Assembly (NCBI RefSeq): GCF_000730425.1
Contig: NZ_CP008896.1
Span: forward strand, 1,674,001-1,738,000
Reading direction: 5' to 3'
Origin: Pseudomonas fluorescens
GTDB lineage: Bacteria; Pseudomonadota; Gammaproteobacteria; Pseudomonadales; Pseudomonadaceae
Length of the DNA stretch: 64,000 bases
Shown: positions 57,146-64,000 of the stretch, in pieces
Position numbering within the stretch: position 1 is the stretch's first letter
Layout: the number at the start of each line of letters is the position of its first letter
Translations under genes and position numbers: made by a program
Notes under the pieces: generated by a model
What the model saw: only the letters and a program-made list of their open reading frames with translations
Told to the model about the DNA's origin: nothing
The model's database searches: none

Positions 57146-57577
57146 TCAGATGTGCAGCGCCACGCCATACCCCTCGATAAACTCCGCCGGCATACGCTTG
57201 GGCTTGCCGCTGGAGAGCTCGATACAGACAAAGGTGGTTTGCGCGCGCAACAGGGTGGCGCCATCGCTGGGGCGCATCAGTTGGAAACGCCGGGTCATTT
57301 TCAGGCGCTGATCCCAATCGACGATCCAGGTCGCCAATTGCAGCTCGTCACCTTCATAGCCGGCCGCCAGGTAATCGATTTCGTGGCGTACTACTGCCAT
57401 GGCCCGATCCAGGCGCCGGTACTCGGCGAGGTCCAGGCCCAGGCGCTGTGAGTGGCGCCAGGCGCAACGTTCCAGCCAGGCAACGTAAACGGCATTGTTG
57501 GCATGCCCCAGGCCGTCGATGTCCTCAGGGGCCACCTGCAGATCGATGATAAACGGCTTCGCCAAGTCCCAGCCCAT
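57146..57577 (-). CDS. Acyl-CoA thioesterase, hot-dog (4HBT/YbgC) fold
   Basis: 143 residues. The N-terminal VAPEDIDGLGHANNAVYVAWLERCAW carries the DxxGHxNNxxY catalytic region with Asp and His, and EIDYLAAGYEGDELQLATWI follows. Hydrolyses acyl-CoA thioesters; chain length not evident. GGGAG precedes the ATG. It may be co-transcribed with the hydrolase gene 55 bp upstream. Confidence 0.88.
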   Translation of the reverse strand: MGWDLAKPFIIDLQVAPEDIDGLGHANNAVYVAWLERCAWRHSQRLGLDLAEYRRLDRAMAVVRHEIDYLAAGYEGDELQLATWIVDWDQRLKMTRRFQLMRPSDGATLLRAQTTFVCIELSSGKPKRMPAEFIEGYGVALHI

Positions 57578-57631
57578 GCCCTGCTCCCGGTCGATTGATG
57601 TCAGCGGGAGCAGTGTAACCCATCGCTGGGC

Positions 57632-58465
57632 TCAAGCGGTTTGCCGCGCCGGTTCCCGGCAGCCGGCCAGCAGCGCGAGCACGCCCTCGACCACTCGCGG
57701 ATCGGCCAGGACTTTCTGGTGCCCGCCCTGTTCCAGGCGCAACAGGCGGCTGTCGAACCAGGCTTCGTGGATCATCTGCGAGGCTTTGACCGGGACGAAA
57801 GTGTCATCTTCGGCATGCACGACCAGCCCTGGGATATTCATCTGATAGTGAGCCACATCCAGGTGTTTGAGCGGAATGCCCAAGGAGTATTCGACCTCCT
57901 GGATAAACGCCGCCCGCGCTCGCTCCGGCATGCCGACCACCCCGGCAAAGCCACGCAAGACATCGAGCAAGCGTGAAGGGGCAGCAATGCTCACCAGCGC
58001 ATTCGTGCGCAGGCCCAACTGGATGGCCAGCATCGCGCTGGCGCCTCCCATGGAGTGGCCGACCACCGCGTGCAGCGGTGGCAACTCGGCAGCCGCTTCG
58101 AGCATTGCCCGGGCAAACAGCACCACGTGGGCTTCACGACCCGGCGAACGACCATGGGCCGGACCGTCGAGGGCAATCACCGAGTAGCCAGCACCCACCA
58201 AGGCGTCGATCAGGCTGGCAAACTGGGTTGGGCGTCCTTCCCAGCCGTGCATCATCAGGACCGCCGGGCCCTGGCCCCAGCGCAGGGCCGACAGACCGAA
58301 GCGCAGAGTGATGCGTTCGGCCTGTGCCAACAGCGGCAGCTCCCAATCACGCGGCGGCAAGTCCCGCGGCGTCATGAAGGCGCGACGCATCTGGTTGGCG
58401 ATGGTCTGTGGCGCCAGCCTGCCCAAGGTGCCGTTGACGCGACGAATCCAGCTCAAGGTGCTCAT
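57632..58465 (-). CDS. Alpha/beta-hydrolase
   Basis: 277 residues. Oxyanion region VLMMHGWEGRPTQF, nucleophile elbow VVGHSMGGASAM, Asp in VVHAEDDTFVP and His in LEQGGHQKVLADP complete a catalytic triad. No signal peptide. ATG 58465 has GGGGAG 8 nt upstream. Substrate unknown. Co-directional with the TetR gene 30 bp upstream. Confidence 0.88.
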   Translation of the reverse strand: MSTLSWIRRVNGTLGRLAPQTIANQMRRAFMTPRDLPPRDWELPLLAQAERITLRFGLSALRWGQGPAVLMMHGWEGRPTQFASLIDALVGAGYSVIALDGPAHGRSPGREAHVVLFARAMLEAAAELPPLHAVVGHSMGGASAMLAIQLGLRTNALVSIAAPSRLLDVLRGFAGVVGMPERARAAFIQEVEYSLGIPLKHLDVAHYQMNIPGLVVHAEDDTFVPVKASQMIHEAWFDSRLLRLEQGGHQKVLADPRVVEGVLALLAGCREPARQTA

Positions 58466-58495
58466 CCATTCACTCCCCAGGCTCACAAGCCTTGT

Positions 58496-59035
58496 TCAGC
58501 GCACTGCCGACTTGGAGGCGCGCAATACACGATCCGATAATTCACCGGGCCCTAGAGCCCGGGCCAATGCCAGACCACCAACCATCAAGGCCATGTCAGC
58601 CAGGGCCTTGTCGGTGTCTTCCGGGCTGGTGGCCAGTTGTGCGGCCATCAATTCGACGTGCTGGTTCAATACATCGCGGAATTCATCCGGCAGACGGCTC
58701 ATTTCGCCAACCGTGGCCGGGATCGGACAGGCCTGGGCGGTAGAGTCGCGGTGCTTGCGCGACAGGTAGAACGCCGCCACCAGGGCCCGGCGCTCTTCGC
58801 CTGTCAGGCTGGGATCCATATCGTCGATAGATGTGCGTCGCCGCGCCAATAGTTGTTCGAACGCCTCCAGCATCAAGGCGTCCTTGCTTTCAAAGTGGGC
58901 GTAGAAGCCACCAACGGTCAGCCCCGCCGCGCCCATGACTTCACCCACACTCGGTTCGGCCGGGCCACGCTGGATCAGCGCGGAGCTGGCGGCCTGCAGA
59001 ATACGTTCACGGGTTTGCGCTTTTTTATCGCTCAT
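58496..59035 (-). CDS. TetR-family transcriptional regulator
   Basis: 179 residues; helix-turn-helix in TRERILQAASSALIQRGPAEPSVGEVMGAAGLTVGGFYAHFESKDALMLEAFEQL, then a ligand domain with CPIPATVGEMSRLP. GGAGG lies close to the ATG. A palindrome just upstream is a likely autoregulatory site. It probably controls the hydrolase and thioesterase genes downstream. Confidence 0.92.
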   Translation of the reverse strand: MSDKKAQTRERILQAASSALIQRGPAEPSVGEVMGAAGLTVGGFYAHFESKDALMLEAFEQLLARRRTSIDDMDPSLTGEERRALVAAFYLSRKHRDSTAQACPIPATVGEMSRLPDEFRDVLNQHVELMAAQLATSPEDTDKALADMALMVGGLALARALGPGELSDRVLRASKSAVR

Positions 59036-59062
59036 GATGGCCTCCGAATATTACGCTTAAAA

Positions 59063-59078
59063 TATTATCTTCATAATA
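59063..59078. promoter_or_regulatory. Operator candidate of the TetR regulator
   Basis: TATTAT-CTTC-ATAATA, a 16-bp dyad 28 bp before the tetR start in an A+T-rich patch. Confidence 0.6.
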
Positions 59079-59217
59079 CTTTTTGGCAAGCGGTGAATTC
59101 GACCGTTGGTCAGAAGAAGTATGTTGAAGAGGACGGGAGAAAACCCAAACGCCAGACAAACAAAAGGGCCATTCAATAATTGAATGACCCTTAAAAATCC
59201 CGCAAAGCGGGTAATCG

Positions 59218-59293
59218 TGGCGTCCCCTAGGGGACTCGAACCCCTGTTACCGCCGTGAAAGGGCGGTGTCCTAGGCCACTAGACGAAGGGGAC
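59218..59293 (-). tRNA. tRNA-Glu (anticodon TTC), second copy
   Basis: 76-nt cloverleaf GTCCCCTTCGTCTAG..., anticodon arm CCGCC-CTTTCAC-GGCGG, T arm GGTTCGAGTCC, encoded CCA. Identical to the copy at 59498. Confidence 0.97.
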
Positions 59294-59371
59294 ACAAACC
59301 TTCTATACACATGATCAGGCTGAGACTGATCGATCCAAGGACGGTGTGGCCGGAACCTTGAACCTGTAAAT

Positions 59372-59447
<76 letters not shown>

Positions 59448-59497
59448 GGATTTTTCGCCTCGCGGCGCAGCAGACCTTGCGAGCTGCTTGTTGAAAC

Positions 59498-59573
59498 TGG
59501 CGTCCCCTAGGGGACTCGAACCCCTGTTACCGCCGTGAAAGGGCGGTGTCCTAGGCCACTAGACGAAGGGGAC
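59498..59573 (-). tRNA. tRNA-Glu (anticodon TTC), first copy
   Basis: Same sequence as the 59218 tRNA. It stands 77 bp after the first tRNA-Ala in the order Ala-Glu-Ala-Glu on the minus strand. Confidence 0.97.
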
Positions 59574-59650
59574 AAAACCTTCTGTACAACATGATCAGGC
59601 TGAGACTGATCGATTCAAGGACGGTGTGGCCAGACCTTGAACCTGTAAAT

Positions 59651-59726
<76 letters not shown>

Positions 59727-59832
59727 TCATCGGTGAGGACGGGGCGAATCTTAATGGCGGTTTGGAAACGTGTCAAATTTATTTTCAACAATTTCCAAAG
59801 TTTTTTGCCGGGATAACAATCACTTACCGACG

Positions 59833-59854
59833 AAACCCCGGAAAACCGGGGTTT
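59833..59854 (-). terminator. Terminator after gltX
   Basis: AAACCCCGG, AAAA, CCGGGGTTT, 9-bp perfect stem 19 bp after the gltX stop. It separates gltX from the tRNA array. Confidence 0.88.
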
Positions 59855-59873
59855 CTCCGTTACAACGGCCTGC

Positions 59874-61355
59874 TTAAGCGATCGCGCCCAGCAGCTTTTC
59901 CCATTCCTTGTTTTCTTTCTTCGACACACCACCAAGCAAATCAAGAGCTTGGCGCAGACGGAAACGGGTCAGATCCGGGCCGAGAATTTCCATCGCATCG
60001 AGTACCGACACCGAACTGGCTTGCCCGGTAATCGCAGCAAACATCAACGGCATGGCGTCGCGCAGTTTCAATTCCAGGGATTCGACCACGGCCTGGATGG
60101 TCGCGGTGATCGCATCCTTCTCCCACTGGCGCAGGCTTTCCAGCTTCCACAGGATCAACTGCATCAACTGGCGGACCTGGTCAGCGGAGAGTTTCTTGGA
60201 CTCGAACAGCTTGGTATCCGGGCTCACACCACCGGCAAAGAAGAAGCTGGCCAACGGTGCGACCTGGCTGAAGGTCTCCACCCTGCCCTGCACCAGCGGC
60301 GCGATCTTCATCATGTACTCGGGGTTCAACGCCCACTGCTGCACACGGCTGGCGAACTCTTCCACCGCCAGGTCGCGCAGCCATTGGCCGTTGAGCCACG
60401 ACAGCTTCTCGATATCGAAGATCGGCCCGCCCAGGGAGACGCGGGACAGGTCGAAGTGATCGACCATTTCCTGCAGCGAGAACTTCTCGCGCTCGTCCGG
60501 CATCGACCAGCCCATACGGCCCAGGTAGTTGAGCATCGCTTCTGGCATAAAGCCCATGCGCTCGTAGAACGTTACCGAGGTCGGGTTCTTGCGCTTGGAC
60601 AGCTTGCTCTTGTCCGGGTTGCGCAGCAGCGGCATGTAGCACAGCTGCGGTTGTTCCCAGCCAAAGTACTCGTAGAGCAGGATCAGCTTGGGTGCCGATG
60701 GCAGCCACTCTTCACCGCGCAACACGTGGGTGATGCCCATCAGGTGATCGTCGACCACGTTGGCCAGGAAGTACGTCGGCAGGCCGTCGGTCTTCATCAG
60801 CACTTGCATGTCCATGCGGTCCCATGGGATCTCGACATCACCGCGCAGCATGTCCGGCACCACGCACACGCCTTCGCTCGGCACTTTCATACGGATGACA
60901 TGGGGCTCACCGGCGGCCAGGCGCGCAGCTACTTCTTCCTTGGACAGCAGCAGCGCACGGCCGTCATAGCGCGGGGTCTCGCCACGGGCCTGTTGCTCGG
61001 CGCGCATCTGGTCCAGTTCTTCGGCCGTGCAGAAACACGGAAAAGCGTGGCCCATATCGACCAGTTGCTGGGTGTACTGCTTGTAGATGTCGCTGCGCTC
61101 ACTCTGGCGATACGGGCCATGTGGGCCGCCGACATCCGGGCCTTCAGCCCAGGTAATGCCCAACCAGCGCAGGGCATCGAAAATCTGCTGTTCCGACTCG
61201 CGGGTCGAACGCACTTGGTCTGTGTCTTCGATCCGCAGGATGAACTCACCGCCGTGCTGCTTGGCAAAGCAGTAGTTGAACAAGGCGATGTAAGCAGTAC
61301 CGACGTGGGGATCCCCAGTAGGCGATGGCGCGATGCGCGTGCGGACGGTGGTCAT
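59874..61355 (-). CDS. gltX: Glutamyl-tRNA synthetase
   Basis: 493 residues, class I synthetase. The HIGH-like motif is [14 protein letters not shown] and the KMSKS-like motif is KLSKRKN; LRIEDTD follows the first motif. ATG 61355 ([14 protein letters not shown]) is used; the upstream extension is non-coding. tRNA-Glu genes lie immediately downstream in the same direction. Confidence 0.98.
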   Translation of the reverse strand: MTTVRTRIAPSPTGDPHVGTAYIALFNYCFAKQHGGEFILRIEDTDQVRSTRESEQQIFDALRWLGITWAEGPDVGGPHGPYRQSERSDIYKQYTQQLVDMGHAFPCFCTAEELDQMRAEQQARGETPRYDGRALLLSKEEVAARLAAGEPHVIRMKVPSEGVCVVPDMLRGDVEIPWDRMDMQVLMKTDGLPTYFLANVVDDHLMGITHVLRGEEWLPSAPKLILLYEYFGWEQPQLCYMPLLRNPDKSKLSKRKNPTSVTFYERMGFMPEAMLNYLGRMGWSMPDEREKFSLQEMVDHFDLSRVSLGGPIFDIEKLSWLNGQWLRDLAVEEFASRVQQWALNPEYMMKIAPLVQGRVETFSQVAPLASFFFAGGVSPDTKLFESKKLSADQVRQLMQLILWKLESLRQWEKDAITATIQAVVESLELKLRDAMPLMFAAITGQASSVSVLDAMEILGPDLTRFRLRQALDLLGGVSKKENKEWEKLLGAIA

Positions 61356-61497
61356 GGCGGGTCTCGAATGGGCAATAAAGCTGAAAATAAAACAAGGGGC
61401 GAATGGTAACAGCCCCAAGCCCCCCGGCTCCAGCGTGGGCCGATCAACAAAGGGCATATAAGCCAAGGTTGGGGCTGCAACCGCGACATAGCTATTT

Positions 61498-61521
61498 GCC
61501 AGATCGTTAGCTGGCTATATT
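61498..61521. promoter_or_regulatory. Dyad and possible -10 in the gltX/emrA gap
   Basis: GCCAG-N8-CTGGC (61498-61515) overlaps the space before TATATT (61516-61521). It could be an operator and promoter for the efflux genes. Otherwise the 198-bp divergent gap shows nothing more. Confidence 0.35.
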
Positions 61522-61553
61522 CCATTACCTTTTGTAACTGACCCTGCGCCGCC

Positions 61554-62600
61554 ATGCCTGCCCAACTCAAACGCCGCCTGTTTATTTTCCTGTTGATCGT
61601 CGCCCTGATCGCCGCGGGCTTCTTTGCCCATTGGTTCTTCAAGGGGCGCTTTTATGAAAGCACCGACAACGCCTACGTGCAGGGCGAGATCACCCGGGTC
61701 TCCAGCCAGCTCGGCGCGCGCATCGCCGAGGTCAAGGTCGGTGATAACGAGCATGTGGAAAAAGGCCAACTGCTGGTCATCCTGGAACAGGACGACTTCC
61801 TGCTGGCCATCGACCGCGCCAATGCCGCCCTCGCCACCCGCGAAGCCGAACGCTTGCAGGCCATGAGCAAGCTGACCCAACAAGCCAGCCTGATCGCCGC
61901 CGCCGATGCCCAGGTGTCATCCAGCCAGGCGACCCTCGGCCGCACGCAGATCGACTTGTCCCGAGCGCAAACCCTGAGCAAGCCGGGTTATGTCTCGCAA
62001 GAACGCGTCACCACCCTGTCTGCCGACAACCACATCGCCCGGTCCCAGGTCGCCAAGGCCCAGGCCGACCTGCAGGGCCAACGCCAGCAAGTCAGCGCCC
62101 TGAACGCCGAGATCAAGCGCCTCGACGCGCAGATCGCCAATGCCCGCGCCGACCTGGCCCAGGCCCAACTGAACCTGACCCGCAGCGAAATCCACGCCCC
62201 CATCAGTGGCCTCGTCGGCCAGCGCGCCGCGCGTAACGGCCAATTTGTGCAAGCCGGCGCCTACCTGCTGTCTATCGTTCCCGACCAGGACATCTGGATC
62301 CAGGCCAACTTCAAGGAAACCCAGATCGGCCATATGGCACCCGGGCAGCCGGCCGAGCTGACCTTTGATGCCTATGGCGACACGCCCATCGAGGCTCGGG
62401 TCGACAGCCTGTTCGCCGCCTCCGGCGCGCAGTTCAGCCTGTTGCCGCCAGACAATGCCACCGGCAACTTCACCAAAGTCGTACAGCGTATTCCGGTAAA
62501 ACTCACCTTTGCCGCCGACAACCCACTGCGCGGCAAGATCCGCCCCGGTATGTCCGTGACCGTCAAAGTAAAGATCCAAGACCCTGACCATGGCCGGTGA
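61554..62600 (+). CDS. Membrane fusion protein of an EmrAB-type exporter
   Basis: 348-residue HlyD-family protein: one N-terminal transmembrane helix (LFIFLLIVALIAAGFFAHWF), biotinyl-lipoyl halves (GARIAEVKVGDNEHVEKGQLLVIL and HAPISGLVGQRAARNGQFV), an alpha-hairpin coiled coil in between (about 90-200), and a C-terminal beta domain. It links the inner-membrane pump to an outer-membrane channel. It overlaps the pump gene by 11 bp. Confidence 0.93.
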   Translation: MPAQLKRRLFIFLLIVALIAAGFFAHWFFKGRFYESTDNAYVQGEITRVSSQLGARIAEVKVGDNEHVEKGQLLVILEQDDFLLAIDRANAALATREAERLQAMSKLTQQASLIAAADAQVSSSQATLGRTQIDLSRAQTLSKPGYVSQERVTTLSADNHIARSQVAKAQADLQGQRQQVSALNAEIKRLDAQIANARADLAQAQLNLTRSEIHAPISGLVGQRAARNGQFVQAGAYLLSIVPDQDIWIQANFKETQIGHMAPGQPAELTFDAYGDTPIEARVDSLFAASGAQFSLLPPDNATGNFTKVVQRIPVKLTFAADNPLRGKIRPGMSVTVKVKIQDPDHGR

Positions 62601-64000
62601 TCAACTGCTGCGCCCGGTCGGCGAACCGACTCGGCGCGACTGGATTGCAGTGATGAGTGTAATGCTCGGCGCCTTTATGGCGGTGCTCGATATCCAGATC
62701 ACCAACTCTTCGCTCAAGGATATCCAGGGTGCGCTGTCGGCCACTCTGGAAGAAGGCTCATGGATTTCCACCTCCTACCTTGTAGCCGAAATCATCATGA
62801 TCCCCCTCACCGCCTGGCTGGTACAGTTGCTGTCGGCGCGGCGCCTGGCCGTGTGGGTCTCGGTGGGTTTCCTGATCGCCTCGCTGATGTGTTCCATGGC
62901 CTGGAGCCTGGAAAGCATGATCGTATTCCGTGCCCTGCAAGGTTTTACCGGCGGCGCGCTGATCCCGCTGGCCTTCACCCTGACCCTGATCAAACTGCCC
63001 GAGCACCACCGTGCCAAGGGCATGGCGATGTTCGCCATGACCGCCACCTTCGCCCCCTCCATTGGCCCGACCATCGGCGGCTGGCTCACGGAAAACTGGG
63101 GCTGGGAATACATCTTCTATATCAACGTACCGCCAGGGCTGTTGATGATCGCCGGCCTGCTCTATGGCCTGGAAAAAAAGGCCGCGCATTGGGAACTGCT
63201 CAAAAGCACCGACTACATGGGCATCCTGACCCTGGCCGTGGGCCTGGGTTGTCTGCAGGTATTTCTTGAAGAAGGGCATCGCAAGGACTGGCTGGAGTCG
63301 AGCCTGATCGTCAGCCTGGGCACCATTGCCCTGTTGAGCCTGATTACCTTTGTCATCGTGCAGCTGTCCAAGCCCAACCCGCTGATCAACCTGGGCATCC
63401 TGGCCAACCGCAACTTTGGACTTTCAAGCATCTCCAGCCTGGGCATGGGCGTGGGCCTGTACGGCTCGATCTACCTGCTGCCGCTGTACCTGGCGCAGAT
63501 TCAGAACTACAACGCCCTGCAAATCGGCGAAGTGATCATGTGGATGGGCGTACCACAGCTGTTCCTGATTCCACTGGTGCCGAAACTGATGAAATACGTG
63601 TCACCAAAGTGGCTTTGCACCGTGGGGTTTGGCCTATTTGGCCTGGCGAGTTTTTCCTCAGGGGTGCTTAACCCGGACTTTGCCGGCAGCCAGTTCAACC
63701 AGATCCAGATCATCCGCGCCCTTGGCCAGCCACTGATCATGGTCACCATTTCGCTGATCGCCACGGCGTACATCCTGCCCCAGGACGCGGGCTCGGCGTC
63801 GAGCCTGTTCAATATCCTGCGCAACCTGGGGGGTGCCATCGGTATTGCACTGCTGGCGACGCTATTGGATGCACGGACCAAGACCTACTTTGACTACCTG
63901 CGCGAGGCCATTGTGCCAACCAACCCCCAGGTGGCCGAGCGCATGGCCATGCTGACAGAGAAGTTGGGCAGTGAGACGGCGGCACTGGGCAAGCTCAGTG
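62590..64000 (+). CDS. EmrB/DHA2-type MFS drug exporter (3' end outside window)
   Basis: At least 470 residues, still open at the window edge. ATG 62590 lies inside the end of the fusion protein gene. Fourteen-helix DHA2 family: GAFMAVLDIQITNSSLKDIQGAL (motif D1-like), STSYLVAEIIMIPLTAWL, RALQGFTGGALIPLAFTL, and motif C FAPSIGPTIGGWLTENWGWEYIFYINVPPG. It would expel hydrophobic toxic compounds by proton antiport together with the EmrA-like subunit. Confidence 0.95.
   Translation, partial: MAGDQLLRPVGEPTRRDWIAVMSVMLGAFMAVLDIQITNSSLKDIQGALSATLEEGSWISTSYLVAEIIMIPLTAWLVQLLSARRLAVWVSVGFLIASLMCSMAWSLESMIVFRALQGFTGGALIPLAFTLTLIKLPEHHRAKGMAMFAMTATFAPSIGPTIGGWLTENWGWEYIFYINVPPGLLMIAGLLYGLEKKAAHWELLKSTDYMGILTLAVGLGCLQVFLEEGHRKDWLESSLIVSLGTIALLSLITFVIVQLSKPNPLINLGILANRNFGLSSISSLGMGVGLYGSIYLLPLYLAQIQNYNALQIGEVIMWMGVPQLFLIPLVPKLMKYVSPKWLCTVGFGLFGLASFSSGVLNPDFAGSQFNQIQIIRALGQPLIMVTISLIATAYILPQDAGSASSLFNILRNLGGAIGIALLATLLDARTKTYFDYLREAIVPTNPQVAERMAMLTEKLGSETAALGKLS

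Overview
The window is bacterial chromosome from a fluorescent pseudomonad (Pseudomonas fluorescens group). Evidence: gene order rpmI-infC-thrS, an 83-codon DUF1654 gene next to endA, rsmE, the block purF-cvpA-SPOR protein-folC-accD-trpF-truA-fimV-usg-asd-leuB-methyltransferase-leuD-leuC-LysR found throughout Pseudomonas, gltX followed by Ala/Glu tRNAs, and several Pseudomonas REP/REPIN palindromes.

Layout. 0-2.6 kb: start of rpmI, infC (AUU start) and thrS on the minus strand. 2.9-4.9 kb: small secreted and hypothetical proteins and a cold-shock protein. 4.9-12.0 kb: a seven-gene ribose operon (rbsB-rbsA-rbsC-rbsR-rbsK-rbsD-nucleoside hydrolase) with a recognisable promoter and RbsR-type palindrome. 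12.0-13.5 kb: periplasmic glutaminase-asparaginase ansB behind an AauR-type inverted repeat, an ANR/FNR-like box and a sigma-54 promoter. 13.6-14.6 kb: an SOS box followed by DUF1654 and endonuclease I. 14.7-17 kb: SPOR lipoprotein, rsmE, two small proteins and a HAD phosphatase. 17-19.4 kb: pcp with the DUF979/DUF969 membrane pair. 20-24 kb: ECF sigma factor, FecR-type anti-sigma factor and an IutA/ChtA-like siderophore receptor with a signalling domain. 24-28.6 kb: YciI-like protein, ArsR regulator with an SRPBCC-GST fusion protein, PuuB-like oxidase and four tRNA genes. 28.7-48 kb: the conserved amino-acid, purine, folate and leucine block. 48-51.4 kb: a 1097-residue PAS-GGDEF-EAL protein. 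51.4-55.1 kb: a three-gene accessory island. 55.5-59 kb: ibpA, dusC, thioesterase, hydrolase and a TetR regulator. 59.2-59.7 kb: a duplicated tRNA-Ala/tRNA-Glu unit. 59.9-64 kb: gltX and an EmrAB-type exporter that runs off the window.

The most novel part is the island at 51.4-55.1 kb. Two of its three proteins carry a shared domain with a Cys...His...Asp arrangement (one as a tandem in which the first copy has Ser in place of Cys), and the third is a Lys/Pro-rich protein with 27-residue repeats. A canonical hrp-box (GGAACC-N15-CCACGAA) lies 104 bp upstream of the first gene, so the three genes look like a type III secretion regulon coding for undescribed effectors. Other regulatory signals worth reading are a ROSE-type RNA thermometer and sigma-32 promoter before ibpA, the composite ansB control region and the LexA box before DUF1654-endA.
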